Assembly (NCBI GenBank): GCA_020634615.1
Contig: JACKBI010000001.1
Coordinates: 496,001 to 560,000 of the forward strand
DNA length: 64,000 nt
DNA from: Anaerolineales bacterium
GTDB lineage: Bacteria > Chloroflexota > Anaerolineae > JAAEKA01
Reading direction: 5' to 3'
The notes under the pieces were generated by a model. That model saw nothing but the letters and a program-made list of their open reading frames with translations, was not told the origin of the DNA and ran no database searches. Of the stretch, positions 17,914 to 28,800 are shown piece after piece (the first letter of the stretch is position 1; each line of letters opens with the position of its first letter). Position numbers and translations under genes: made by a program.

Positions 17914-20900
17914 ATGAACCGCGTTAAACAGGCAATCTTCAAGACATGTCCGAAATCGGGTAAGGTCGTGGGCCTGCGCCGGCCAGAAGGTTGGCGCCGG
18001 ATATTCATTCCGCTGATTGGTTTTGCGGCGCTGGTGTGGTTTCTCGTGCGAGTGGTTCCCAAACCGAGCCGGGCTGCCTATCCCTGCCAGCGGGTTGCGA
18101 TGCCACTGGCGTCCGGGTTCGTTCTCTGGCTTGCAGGCATGGCCGGGGCAACCGTTGCGTTTGGAAAGGCGCGCAATCGCTTCCAGCAGGCGCGGTTCGC
18201 GACCGGCGCTCTGGCAGTGGTGGTCGCTGTCGTGGGTGTTGGTTGGGGCGTATTGACGTTGCAGGCGCCGGCAGCGGCTGAAACGGTTGCGTATACGGCC
18301 CATCCGGCCAACCAACCCATCGGTGTTGCCAAGGGATTGGCGCCCGGTCGTGTGGTCTGGGTCCATGACCCTGATCTGACCGACTGGGCCGGACCGGGAA
18401 CCGGCGAGCGGTGGTGGCAGCACGTCAGCCAGTCGGTTGCGAATCAGGTGATGTCGCAGGCGCTGCGCAGCTATGCCAACACTACGTCCGACGCCGCGGC
18501 CTGGGATGCAATCTTCCGCAGTTACAACGGCGGCGCTCCCTACCAATCCAACCAGAAAATCGCCATCAAGATCAATCTGACGACTTCGAACGCTGGCTCA
18601 GGCACTGCCAACATCGACAGCAACTACAACTGGGTTCCAGGCGGCGGTCTGAACTACGACGCGATCGGTGAGTCGCCGCAGTTGATGCACGCGCTGCTGG
18701 ATCAACTCGTGAACAAGGCCGGTGTGCCACAGGCCAACATCACTATCGGTGATCCGACCGGTCTGTGGATCAACGAGTTGTACGTGCCGCTGCACAACGA
18801 TTTCCCCAACGTGGTTTACCTGGACAACTATGGTCAGCAGGGGCGAACTCGGGCCTCGTTCAGCTCAGTTCCGATGTACTGGAGCACTTCTGAGGCCAAC
18901 GGCAAGACGCAGGACTATGTGCCGAACTATTTTGCCCAGGCTGACTATATGATCAATCTGGCGATCCTGAAGACCCACGATCGCAACGGCATTACTCTGA
19001 CCGCCAAGAATCACTTCGGCTCGATGCTGCGAACGCCGGTGGCGCAACTGCGCGGCGTGAGCGGCAACTGGCTGGAGTTGCACCACTTGCTGCCCAGCGC
19101 GCCCTCGGCCAGTGAACCCAAGGTGCCGACCATGGGCAACTACCGGCCTCTGGTGGATCTCAACGGCAACCGAAACCTGGGCGGCAAGACTCTTCTCTAT
19201 ATGGTAGATGGCATCTTTGGCGGCAAGAACTGGAACTCCACGCCGTACACCTGGGCGATGACTCCGTTCAACGGCGACTGGCCGTCCAGCCTCTTCCTTT
19301 CCATGGACCAGGTGGCCATCGACTCGGTGGGTTTCGACTTCCTGAGCCAGCAATGGCCTGATCAGGCGCTGGTCAATGAGGGTGTGCAGGACTATCTGCA
19401 CGAGATGGCGCTGGCCAATAACCCACCTTCGGGCACATGTTACGATCCGGAACACGATCAGACGTGCCAGCAGAGCATGGGCGTCCACGAACACTGGAAC
19501 AACCCGATTGACAAGCAGTATACCCGCAATCTCGGCACGGGCAACGGCATCGAATTGATGTACATCAATCCGTTGACACCGACGCCTACACCAACGGCAG
19601 TGCCGCCGACTGCCACCAATACACCGGTGCCACCCACGGCCACCAACACAGCAGTGCCGCCGACCAACACGCCAGTGCCACCGACGGCCACCAACACAGC
19701 CGTGCCGCCAACCAATACACCGGTGCCGCCGACGGCCACCAACACAGCGGTGCCGCCGACCAACACGCCAGTGCCACCGACAGCTACCAACACAGCAGTG
19801 CCGCCGACCAACACGCCAGTGCCACCAACGGCTACCAACACAGCAGTGCCGCCAACCAATACACCGGTGCCACCGACGGCCACCAACACAGCAGTGCCGC
19901 CGACCAATACGCCGGTGCCGCCGACGAGCACACCGGTGCCACCCACCGCGACGCCGACACAATCGGTCTGCGGCGTACAGACCGTGCTGTTCGTTGGTTC
20001 CACCAATCCGCTGCCGGCCCGCGATCAGGTCCTGGTGAATCGTCTTACCGGGCAGGGCTACGCGGTGGTTGTGCGCAGTGAGAGCCAGGCGGTGTCGTCC
20101 GATGCCAGCGGCAAGGCGCTGGTGATCATCTCGGATTCGGTCACTTCTGGCAATGTCAACATCAAGTTCCGCGATGTGGCGGTGCCTGTGATGACCTGGG
20201 AACCCGCTTTGCTGGACGACATGATGATGACCGGGACAGCCTACGGAACCAACAGCGGCGATGCATCGAACCAGACGCAACTGGTCGTTAACAGCGGCCA
20301 TCCGCTGGCAGCCGGCCTCAGTGGAACGGTGACGACCAGCAACGCCGCGCAGATGTACTTCTGGGGCGTACCCTCGGCCAGCGCTGATATCATCGCGACG
20401 ATCGTCGGTCAGTCGGGACATGCGGCAATCTTTGCCTACGAGCCGGGCGACGCGATGATCGGCTTGACGGCGCCGGCCCGCCGGCTTGGCTATTACAATG
20501 GCTACGGCGCCGACTTTACCGCCGCCGGCTGGGGGCTGTGGGACGCCGCGGTGACATGGATGGTTAACTGCCAGGCGCCGACCGCTACTCCGATCCCGAC
20601 TAATACACCTGTGCCGCCGACAGCGACTCCGACCTACACGCCGACGCGGACACCAACCGCCACGCCGGTGCCGCCCACTGCGACGCCGATCCCGACCAAT
20701 ACACCGGTGCCGCCGACAGCCACTCCGACCTACACGCCAACGCGGACACCAACCAATACGCCGGTGCCGCCCACTGCGACGCCGATCCCGACCAATACGC
20801 CAGTGCCACCGACAGCGACTCCGACCTACACGCCGACGCGGACACCAACCGCCACGCCGGTGCCGCCAACTGCCACGCCGCTTCCAACTAACACCCCGGT

Positions 20901-22476
20901 GCCGCCAACAGCGACTCCGCTTCCAACCAACACACCAGTTCCGCCAACAGCGACTCCGGTGACCGTTGATGGTGTCGTGCTGCGCACCGATCTTGCGCCG
21001 GTAATCGACGGAACAATCGACCCGGTCTGGAGCGGCGCCAACCAGTATCCCATCCAGAACGTGATCATCGGCAGTGCTGTGCCGGCGGCTGATCTTTCAG
21101 CTTCCTACCGGGCGCTATACGACGCCACCAACCTCTACCTGCTGGTGACCGTCAGCGATGAGACACTGATCAACGACAGCGGAACTTCCTGGTATTTCGA
21201 TGACGGCGTCGAGCTATTCGTGGACGGCGATCACAGCCAGGGCGCCAGCTATGATGCCAACGACTTCCAGTTTGGTGTGCGCTGGAGCGATGGCAACACG
21301 ATCATTGCCGGCGCGAACTCAGCGCCGGTGCCCACTGGCGCGGTGGCCAGCCTGGCTTCTGCGCCCGGCGGTTACCGGCTCGAGATGCGGCTGCCTCTGT
21401 CGGGGCTGTCCATCAACCCGACGGCTGGCTACCAGTTTGGACTGGAAGTGCAGGTCAACGATGACGATGACGGTGGAGATCGGGACACCAAGATCTCCTG
21501 GCACAGCCTGGATGACAACACCTGGATGTATCCAAGCCAGTTCGGAAGCGTAGCGCTCAGCAGCAGTACGGTACCAACACCGGTGCCGCCAACTGCCACC
21601 AACACACCAGTGCCGCCGACAGCAACACCTGTGCCGCCGACAGCGACGCCAGTCCCGCCGACAGCGACGCCAGTGCCGCCGACACCCACACCGACTACAC
21701 CTCCTCCCACAACCAACATGATGTACGTCAGTTCGACCACGGCTGGCAATGTTGGCGGGGTGGCGTTCAACGACGAGGATATCCTGGCATACAACAAGAC
21801 GACCGGAGCATGGAGCATGCTGTGGGACGGCTCAGACGTTGGCATCACTGCCGATGTGATCGCTTACTCGGTGCGGACTGACAACTCCATTCTGATGAGC
21901 TTCGCCAGCGCCATCACTGTATCCGGCCTCGGTACCGTGGATGACTCCGACATCGTGCGCTTCGTGCCCACGTCGTTGGGAACAAACACGGCTGGCAGCT
22001 TTGAGTTCTACTTCGACGGTTCCGACGTTGGACTGTCCAACAGCAGTGAGGACATCGACGCCATCACCTTCACGGCTGACGGTAAGCTGGTCATCAGCAC
22101 GGCCGGATCGTACAGCGTGCCGGGTGTGTCCGGCGCCGATGAGGACTTGCTGGTCTTCACTGCTTCCCAGCTTGGCCAGACTACCAGCGGAACCTGGGCG
22201 ATGTACTTCGACGGATCTGACGTTGGCCTGAGCCAGTCATCGTCTGAGGATGTCAACGGCGCCTGGTTGGACGTGACCACTGGCAAGCTCTATCTGACGA
22301 CCGTCGGAGCTTTTTCGGTGACCGGCGTGAGCGGTGACGGCGCAGATATCTTCATCTGCACGCCGACATCCCTGGGATCGAACACCGCCTGCACGTACGG
22401 CCCTGGTCTCTATTGGGACGGTTCGGCCAACGGCTTCGCCGGCGAGATAGTTGATGGGTTTACCATCGTCCCATAA
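17914..22476 (+). CDS. Giant DUF362 surface protein with ThuA-like, CBM9-like and beta-propeller-like modules
   Basis: A 1520-residue membrane-anchored protein. Residues 1-28 form a basic cytosolic head (KTCPKSGKVVGLRRPEGWRR), then three hydrophobic segments (about 30-48, 62-83, 93-115). The extracytoplasmic part has a DUF362 domain (120-545), a Thr/Pro linker with 16-residue repeats (550-680), a ThuA/amidotransferase-like module (685-887, with HPLAAGL and GYYNGYGADF), a second linker of 32-residue repeats, a CBM9/DOMON-like domain (1020-1220, DLAPVIDGTIDPVW) and a C-terminal region with repeated YFDGSDVGLS motifs. Function unknown; polysaccharide or surface binding is inferred. GAGGAG ribosome site. 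Paralogous to the next gene over its first 550 residues. Confidence 0.8.
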   Translation: MNRVKQAIFKTCPKSGKVVGLRRPEGWRRIFIPLIGFAALVWFLVRVVPKPSRAAYPCQRVAMPLASGFVLWLAGMAGATVAFGKARNRFQQARFATGALAVVVAVVGVGWGVLTLQAPAAAETVAYTAHPANQPIGVAKGLAPGRVVWVHDPDLTDWAGPGTGERWWQHVSQSVANQVMSQALRSYANTTSDAAAWDAIFRSYNGGAPYQSNQKIAIKINLTTSNAGSGTANIDSNYNWVPGGGLNYDAIGESPQLMHALLDQLVNKAGVPQANITIGDPTGLWINELYVPLHNDFPNVVYLDNYGQQGRTRASFSSVPMYWSTSEANGKTQDYVPNYFAQADYMINLAILKTHDRNGITLTAKNHFGSMLRTPVAQLRGVSGNWLELHHLLPSAPSASEPKVPTMGNYRPLVDLNGNRNLGGKTLLYMVDGIFGGKNWNSTPYTWAMTPFNGDWPSSLFLSMDQVAIDSVGFDFLSQQWPDQALVNEGVQDYLHEMALANNPPSGTCYDPEHDQTCQQSMGVHEHWNNPIDKQYTRNLGTGNGIELMYINPLTPTPTPTAVPPTATNTPVPPTATNTAVPPTNTPVPPTATNTAVPPTNTPVPPTATNTAVPPTNTPVPPTATNTAVPPTNTPVPPTATNTAVPPTNTPVPPTATNTAVPPTNTPVPPTSTPVPPTATPTQSVCGVQTVLFVGSTNPLPARDQVLVNRLTGQGYAVVVRSESQAVSSDASGKALVIISDSVTSGNVNIKFRDVAVPVMTWEPALLDDMMMTGTAYGTNSGDASNQTQLVVNSGHPLAAGLSGTVTTSNAAQMYFWGVPSASADIIATIVGQSGHAAIFAYEPGDAMIGLTAPARRLGYYNGYGADFTAAGWGLWDAAVTWMVNCQAPTATPIPTNTPVPPTATPTYTPTRTPTATPVPPTATPIPTNTPVPPTATPTYTPTRTPTNTPVPPTATPIPTNTPVPPTATPTYTPTRTPTATPVPPTATPLPTNTPVPPTATPLPTNTPVPPTATPVTVDGVVLRTDLAPVIDGTIDPVWSGANQYPIQNVIIGSAVPAADLSASYRALYDATNLYLLVTVSDETLINDSGTSWYFDDGVELFVDGDHSQGASYDANDFQFGVRWSDGNTIIAGANSAPVPTGAVASLASAPGGYRLEMRLPLSGLSINPTAGYQFGLEVQVNDDDDGGDRDTKISWHSLDDNTWMYPSQFGSVALSSSTVPTPVPPTATNTPVPPTATPVPPTATPVPPTATPVPPTPTPTTPPPTTNMMYVSSTTAGNVGGVAFNDEDILAYNKTTGAWSMLWDGSDVGITADVIAYSVRTDNSILMSFASAITVSGLGTVDDSDIVRFVPTSLGTNTAGSFEFYFDGSDVGLSNSSEDIDAITFTADGKLVISTAGSYSVPGVSGADEDLLVFTASQLGQTTSGTWAMYFDGSDVGLSQSSSEDVNGAWLDVTTGKLYLTTVGAFSVTGVSGDGADIFICTPTSLGSNTACTYGPGLYWDGSANGFAGEIVDGFTIVP
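19590..19965 (+). repeat. In-frame 48-bp tandem repeat (Thr/Pro linker)
   Basis: About six to seven copies of a 48-bp unit encoding AVPPTNTPVPPTATNT, with synonymous variation between copies. It encodes an extended, probably O-glycosylatable, linker inside the DUF362 protein. Confidence 0.9.
20577..20965 (+). repeat. In-frame 96-bp tandem repeat (Thr/Pro linker)
   Basis: Three near-identical copies of a 32-residue unit containing PIPTNTPVPPTATPTYTPTR, followed by shorter PLPTNTPVPPTAT units. It joins the ThuA-like and CBM9-like modules. Confidence 0.88.
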
Positions 22477-22487
22477 GCGACAATTTC

Positions 22488-22524
22488 CCGGTCCCGGATG
22501 GCCGATATGGCCATCCGGGACCGG
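22488..22524 (+). terminator. Perfect hairpin after the first DUF362 gene
   Basis: CCGGTCCCGGATGGCC and its exact complement flank a 5-nt loop, 12 nt after the stop codon. There is no T tract; it is probably a terminator or mRNA-end stabiliser. Confidence 0.65.
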
Positions 22525-22560
22525 CTAACTGGCGATGAAGATCGCCTTGGAAGGTGAACG

Positions 22561-25500
22561 ATGAACGAGATCAAGAACAAGGTGTTCAAGGTCTGTCCCA
22601 AGACGGGAAGGGTTATTGCTGTGCGCCGGCCAGAGGGTTGGCGCCGGGTTTTTCTGCCGCTTGTGGGATTTCTGGCGCTGGTATGGTTTCTGATCCGCGT
22701 CGTGCCAAAGCCTGCCCGCGCGGCCTATCCCTGCCAGCGCGTTGCAGCGCCACTGGCGTCAGGGTTCGTCCTGTGGCTGGCAGGCATGGCCGGTGCGTCA
22801 GTTGCCTTCAGGCACGCACGTGGCCGCTTCCAGCAAGCCCGCTACCTGACCGGCGCGCTGGCGGTGTTGATCGCACTGATCGGTGTTGGCTGGGCAGCCG
22901 CAACCCTGCCACAAGGCGCGCAGGCCGGGCAGGCCCCCGAACATATCGAGTATACGCCACATCCAGCCAACCAGCCCATCGGCGTCGCCAAAGGCCTGTC
23001 ACCGGGCCGCGTAGCCTGGTCCTATGATCCTCCTGTCACCGTTTGGAACGGTACCAGCACGACAGCCGGCCAGCGCTGGTATGACCAGATCAGCCAGCCG
23101 AAGGCCAATGAAATGATGGAGTGGGCGCTGACCGGTTACGCTGGCGCGGGTACCAGCAGCTCAGCCTGGGATGCGATCTTCCGCTATTTCAACGGCGGCG
23201 CGCCCTACCAGGCCGGCGAAAAGGTGTTCATCAAGATCAACCTGACCACGTCCTATTCCAACAGTTGTGCCGACAGCAACTACAACTGGACCATCAGCTG
23301 CATTGGCTCATCGCCGACAAGCTGGACCTACATCGGGCAATCGCCGCAACTGATGATCGCCTTATTGAATCAGCTGGTCAACGTCGCGGGGGTCGCCCAG
23401 GCCAACATCACTATCGGCGACTCGACCGGCCTGTGGGTCAACGAGCTGTACAACCCGGTCCATACTGCATTTCCCAACGTTCACTACATGGACGCGCGCG
23501 GCACGCTGGGTCGCACAGCGGCCGCCAGAAGCAACGTGCCGCTTTACTGGAGCACCAGCGAGGCCAACGGCAAAAACCAGGACTACATCCTGCAAGCCAT
23601 TGCCGACGCGAAGTACGTGATCGACTTTGCCATCCTCAAGGTGCATGAACGCAACGGCATTACAGTCACTGCCAAGAACCACTTCGGCTCGCTCAGCGGC
23701 GGCAACTCCGATGAGCGCAAACCGCCCACGACCAACTACTACAATATTCATCTGCGGCTGCCGCTGGAGACCGATTCCAACGCCTGGCCGCAGCGCGGCC
23801 AGATGGCGCAATACCGGCCGCTGGTAGACCTCAACGGCCACCAGCAGATGGGCGGCAAAACGCTGCTGTACATGATAGACGGCATCTATGGCGGCAAGGG
23901 ATGGAATGGTGTGCCGTCCAAGTGGGCCATGGCGCCATTCAACGGCCAGTGGCCGGCCAGCCTGTTCCTGTCCATGGACCAGGTGGCCATCGACTCGGTG
24001 GCCTTCGACTTCCTCAGCCAGCAGTGGCCCGATCTGGCCCTGGCCAACGAAGGCGTGCAGGACTACATGCACGAAATGGCGCTGGCCGACAACCCGCCAT
24101 CTGGAACATTCTATGACCCAGAGCACGATGGTGTGCGTATGACCAGCCAGGGCGTGCATGAACACTGGAACAACCCGGTAGACAAGCAGTACACGCGCAA
24201 TCTGGGGACCGGCAACGGCATCGAGTTGGTCAGAGTTCAGCAGTCTGAAGCATGCGGCCAACAGACGGTGCTCTTCATCGGCAGTACAAACCCGCTGGAG
24301 AATCGCGATCAGATCCTTGTCAACCACCTTGCCACATCCGGTTACGGGATTACTGTGCGCAGCCAAACCCAGGCCACTGCTGCCGATGCCCTCGACGCTG
24401 ACCTGATCATCATCTCAGATTCGGTCGATTCTACCAATGTCAACACGAAGTTTCGCGACTTAAGTATCCCCGTGATGGTTTGGGAGTCCTCGCTATTTGA
24501 TGACATGAACATGACGGGCACTGTGAGCAATACGGACTACGGTAGCCAGGCCAGCCAGACACAGGTCAATATCGTGAGTTCCGGGCATCCACTGGCGGCT
24601 GGTCTGCCAGCCGGGCTGGTGACGACAACCGCCGCATCCCAGTCCTACCTGTGGGGCAAGCCGTCCGCCACGGCAGCCGTCGCCGCCCGCATCGCCGGCT
24701 CCCCCGACCACGCCGCAATCTTCGGATATGACGCAGGCGATTCTATGGTAGGCATGAAAGCGCCGGCACGCCGGGTAGGCTTCTTCAACGGCTACGGTTC
24801 CGACTTCACAGCAAACGGCTGGGCGCTCTACGACGCGGCTGTCAAATGGGCGCTGGAATGCGGATCGGTCAGCGGCGGCTTCTCGGTGGTCAACGCCGAC
24901 ACCGGTGAGGTCGTACGATCCCTCAACAACGGCGACACGCTGGAACTGACGACGTTGCCGGCCAACATCGCTTTCCGGGCCAACACCGATCCGGCGGTCA
25001 CCGGCAGTGTCGTCTTCAACTTCGACGGAAGCTCGTCCACCGACAACAGCGCGCCTTACCAGTACGGCGCGGTGCCGCTAGAATGGACTCCGGACGTTGG
25101 ACAACATACGATCAGCGCCCAACCCTTCTCAGCAGCTGACGGCGGCGGAACGGGAGGCGAGGCCCTGAGCCTCAGCTTCACTGTCACTAACACGCCGCTG
25201 GCCGTCGCGTTGGCTGGCTTCGATGCAACACCGGCCGGGGATCACGTGCTTGTCACGTGGGAAACCGTGTCGGAGATCGACAATGCCGGCTTCAACCTCT
25301 ATCGCAGCGCGACTGATGTCGCACCAGAGGAACTTCTGGTCAACATGCCCAGCCAGGCGCCCGGCAGTGCTCAGGGTGCGCACTACACCTATCAAGACTT
25401 CGCCGTTCAGAACGGCCAGAGTTGGTACTACTGGCTGGAAGCCGTCGACCTGCAAGGCGGCACGTCGTTGCACGGTCCGGTGAACGCGACCGTACAAACG

Positions 25501-25635
25501 CCGACGGCCGTCACGATCCGTGACCTGCAGGCCGGCGTTGAGCCGCAACCCACTGGCGGACTCTGGCTCGCGGCGCTGGCCGCACTGGTAGTGCTGGCTG
25601 GCGCAGTATGGCAAGGCCGACGCAAGCTCACTTGA
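22561..25635 (+). CDS. DUF362 surface protein with ThuA-like module, FnIII-like domain and C-terminal anchor
   Basis: A 1024-residue paralogue of the preceding protein. The basic head KVCPKTGRVIAVRRPEGWRR and three membrane segments (about 30-48, 62-83, 95-115) are conserved. DUF362 domain to about 555, ThuA-like module 562-768 (TVLFIGSTNPLENRDQ), an Ig-like domain about 772-880 (SVVNADTGEVVRSLNNGDTL), a FnIII-like domain to 985 (SWYYWLEAVDLQGGTSLHGP), then TPTAVTIRDLQAG, a hydrophobic helix and QGRRKLT. The last part resembles a sorting/anchor tail shared with two other proteins in the block. No long Thr/Pro linkers are present. Function unknown. Confidence 0.8.
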   Translation: MNEIKNKVFKVCPKTGRVIAVRRPEGWRRVFLPLVGFLALVWFLIRVVPKPARAAYPCQRVAAPLASGFVLWLAGMAGASVAFRHARGRFQQARYLTGALAVLIALIGVGWAAATLPQGAQAGQAPEHIEYTPHPANQPIGVAKGLSPGRVAWSYDPPVTVWNGTSTTAGQRWYDQISQPKANEMMEWALTGYAGAGTSSSAWDAIFRYFNGGAPYQAGEKVFIKINLTTSYSNSCADSNYNWTISCIGSSPTSWTYIGQSPQLMIALLNQLVNVAGVAQANITIGDSTGLWVNELYNPVHTAFPNVHYMDARGTLGRTAAARSNVPLYWSTSEANGKNQDYILQAIADAKYVIDFAILKVHERNGITVTAKNHFGSLSGGNSDERKPPTTNYYNIHLRLPLETDSNAWPQRGQMAQYRPLVDLNGHQQMGGKTLLYMIDGIYGGKGWNGVPSKWAMAPFNGQWPASLFLSMDQVAIDSVAFDFLSQQWPDLALANEGVQDYMHEMALADNPPSGTFYDPEHDGVRMTSQGVHEHWNNPVDKQYTRNLGTGNGIELVRVQQSEACGQQTVLFIGSTNPLENRDQILVNHLATSGYGITVRSQTQATAADALDADLIIISDSVDSTNVNTKFRDLSIPVMVWESSLFDDMNMTGTVSNTDYGSQASQTQVNIVSSGHPLAAGLPAGLVTTTAASQSYLWGKPSATAAVAARIAGSPDHAAIFGYDAGDSMVGMKAPARRVGFFNGYGSDFTANGWALYDAAVKWALECGSVSGGFSVVNADTGEVVRSLNNGDTLELTTLPANIAFRANTDPAVTGSVVFNFDGSSSTDNSAPYQYGAVPLEWTPDVGQHTISAQPFSAADGGGTGGEALSLSFTVTNTPLAVALAGFDATPAGDHVLVTWETVSEIDNAGFNLYRSATDVAPEELLVNMPSQAPGSAQGAHYTYQDFAVQNGQSWYYWLEAVDLQGGTSLHGPVNATVQTPTAVTIRDLQAGVEPQPTGGLWLAALAALVVLAGAVWQGRRKLT

Positions 25636-25668
25636 GCCTGCCGATTCAGCCCATCGGTGTCGGGTGAG

Positions 25669-25699
25669 CAGCAGTCGCCGGAGCATGACTCCGGCGACT
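25669..25699 (+). terminator. Perfect hairpin after the second DUF362 gene
   Basis: GCAGTCGCCGGAG and its complement flank a 5-nt loop. There is no strong T tract. Confidence 0.6.
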
Positions 25700-25833
25700 G
25701 CGCGCCTCGTGCGACCTGGAAATTGATCTTGTGTTTGACGACGTCTGTGCGCGATAATCCCGACAATCGCCAGCCGGTTTCCTGACATTGATTTTCGGAC
25801 AGGATAACAATTGATATTTACTGTGGAGGACTC

Positions 25834-28800
25834 ATGAGAGCGTTGAAGTGGTCGGTTTTGTTGGCAGTTCTGTTTGTTCTGATTGCTGTTTCCATGGCCA
25901 GAATCGCGGGAGCCAGCGGCGGCGGGCGAGTTGGTTTTTCGGGCAACCCGGCCACCAACGCCGGGCAAAACTGCACGTCATGTCACACTGCGGGCGCCGC
26001 CACGCCCGCAGTCGTTATCGCGGGACCGGCGGTAGTGAATGCCGGCGCCACCAACAGCTACGTCGTGACCATCACCGGCGGGCCGGGCGTGACCGGCGGG
26101 TTCAATGCGTCAACCAGCGGATTTCTGGGCCAGTTCAGCACGGTCGATGCTGAGACCGAGGTGCTGGCAGGCGAGATCACGCACAACGATCCCAAGTTCT
26201 TCAGCGGTGGGCAGGTGCAGTTCACCTTTGACTGGACCGCGCCAGCCAGCGATAGCGTCGTGACCATGTACGCGGCCGGCAACTCGACCAACGGCGGGGG
26301 CAACACGGCCGGCGATGGCGTCAACACCACGTCCATGGCGATCACGGTGCAGAACGGCAACCCCAACCCGACCCCCACACCGCCGCCGCCGCCCTCGTCC
26401 ATCTCTTTGCAGCAAGTGGCCAGCGGTCTGTCGCAGCCGGTAGTGATCACCAACGCCTTCGACAAGCGGCTTTTCGTCGTCGAGCGCGCCGGGCGGATCC
26501 GTATCATCGACGCCAATGGAACGCTGCTGGGGACGCCGTTCCTGAATATCACCGGCCAGGTCGATAGCACTGAAGGCGAGCAAGGGCTGCTGGGGCTGGC
26601 TTTTCATCCCAACTACGTCAACAACGGCTACTTCTACGTCTATTACACCTACGATCCGCCGGGGACTAATCTGGATCGCACGCGTATCTCGCGCTTTACC
26701 CGCAGCGCCGGCAACGCGAACCTGGCCAACGCTGCCAGCGAGCTGATCCTGATGGAATACGAGCAGCCCTTTGGCAACCACAACGCGGGTGACATGCACT
26801 TTGGCGAAGACGGCTACCTCTACATCGCCTCCGGCGACGGCGGCGGGTCCTACTGGGCCAGCGTCGGCCAGGTGCCGCCGATGATGTTTAGCCAGGGACC
26901 GGGCGATCTGCTGGGCAAGATATTGCGCATCGATGTCAATACGCCGGCCGGTCCTGATACCGGTCCCGACTGCACCATCGCCGGCGGGACGAATTACAGT
27001 ATCCCGCCCGGCAACGCATTCAGCAACGGGACGGGCAACGGCTGCGACGAGATCTGGGCCTTTGGCGTGCGCAACCCCTGGCGTTTCAGCTTCGACCGCG
27101 CCGACGGTTCCGGCTGGATCGCAGACGTGGGGCAGAGCCAGTGGGAGGAGGTGAATCGCTTCGCCGCCGGCACGGTGGGCGGACTGAACTACGGCTGGTC
27201 ATGTTTCGAAGGCACGCACGCCACTGCCGAATACTACAACTATTTCGATAACACGGCCTGCCAGCCGGCCAGCGCCTACGACCCGCCGGTCCATGAGCTG
27301 TCCCATTCGACCAGCGATTGTTCCATCACCGGCGGTTACGTCTATCGCGGCACCAGTTATCTCGACCTGCCCGGCGCATACTTCTTCAGTGACTACTGCC
27401 GGCCTTCGATTCGCACGCTGACCGGCGATCCGGGCGCGCTGACCGAAACGACGGTGCTGCCTACCGGCGCCATCGCCAGCCCATCGGCCTTTGGCGAGGA
27501 CGTGTTGGGCGAACTGTACGTGGCCAGCCTCAGTTCTGGCACGGTCAGCCGCATCATCGGTTCCGAGCCGCGGCCGACTACAGCGGTCGTCACCAAGACC
27601 AACACTGCGCCGGCCATCGATGGCGTTGTGGACGCGGCCTGGGACGACGCCAACCAGTACACGATGAACAACAATCTGGTGATCGGTACCGGCGTGTTGT
27701 TCCAAAGCGACCTGTGGGCCACCTGGCGGATCATGTACGACGACAGCAACCTCTATTTCCTGGTTGAAGTGCGCGACGATACGCTGATCAAGGACGGTCC
27801 GAACTGGTACGATGACGACATTGTCGAGATCATGATCGACGGCGACCACAGCGCCGGGCCGAGCTATGACGGGGTCAACGACTTCGAGCTGGGCTTCCGC
27901 TGGAACGACCCCGCGATCATCCGGGGCGCCAACTCGGCGCCTGTGCCGCCCAACGCGCAGTTCAGCATGGTGGGCACGAGCGACGGCTACCGGCTGGAGA
28001 TCAGTCTGCCGCTGGCAGAGATCGACGTGCAGCCGGTTGACGACTACGTTTTCGGCCTCGACATCCACGTCAACGACGACGACAACGGCGGCCCGCGCGA
28101 CGCCAAGATGACCTGGTATGGCATCGCCGACAACGCCTGGCAGGCGCCGGCCAACCTGTCCTACGCAACCCTCGACGACGGCACGCCGCCCGCCGAGCCA
28201 AATGCGGCTGTCTGCGGCACGCAGTCGATTCTGTTCGTTGCGGGATCGCCGGAAGCAACGCTCATAGCCGACGATGCCGCGGTTGTCAGTCACTTACGGT
28301 CGGCCGGCTACACCGTTGTCGTGGTGGATGACGATGTGGTGCAGACCGCGAACGCGGCGGGCAAACAGTTAGTCATCATCTCCAGTTCGGTCGCCTCGTC
28401 GTCGGTCACGACCAAGTTCCGTGACGTGACCGTCGGTGTCATCACTTGGGAGGATGCCTTGTTCAACGACATGGGCTTCACCGGAGACGCGCCCGAGGAT
28501 CACGGTATTCAAAACAGCCAGACGACGCTTGCCATTTTGGACAGCACCCACCCGCTGGCTGCGGGCTTGTCTGTATCAGTCGCCGCGAACGCAAGCGCAG
28601 CTACGTATTCATGGGGTGCTCCCGCTCCCAGCGCAGTTCGGGTTGGCTCGATTATGGGCGACAGCAGCCGGGTGGCGATCTTCGGTTTTGAAGCCGGCTC
28701 AACAATGCTCTTGGCGCCGAACGCGCCGGCCCGCCGGGTAGGTTTCTTCGGCGGGCATGCCAGCCTGACATCGGATGGCTGGAAGCTTTCCGACGCGGCG

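Noticed and set aside
19590..19965. Regular repeats that might be read as a CRISPR array
   Set aside because: Units are contiguous 48-bp coding repeats without unique spacers, in frame with the surface protein.
18865..20421. A 518-codon minus-strand open frame
   Set aside because: It lies opposite the DUF362 protein and its translation of the Thr/Pro linker gives only low-complexity Trp/Arg/Cys runs.
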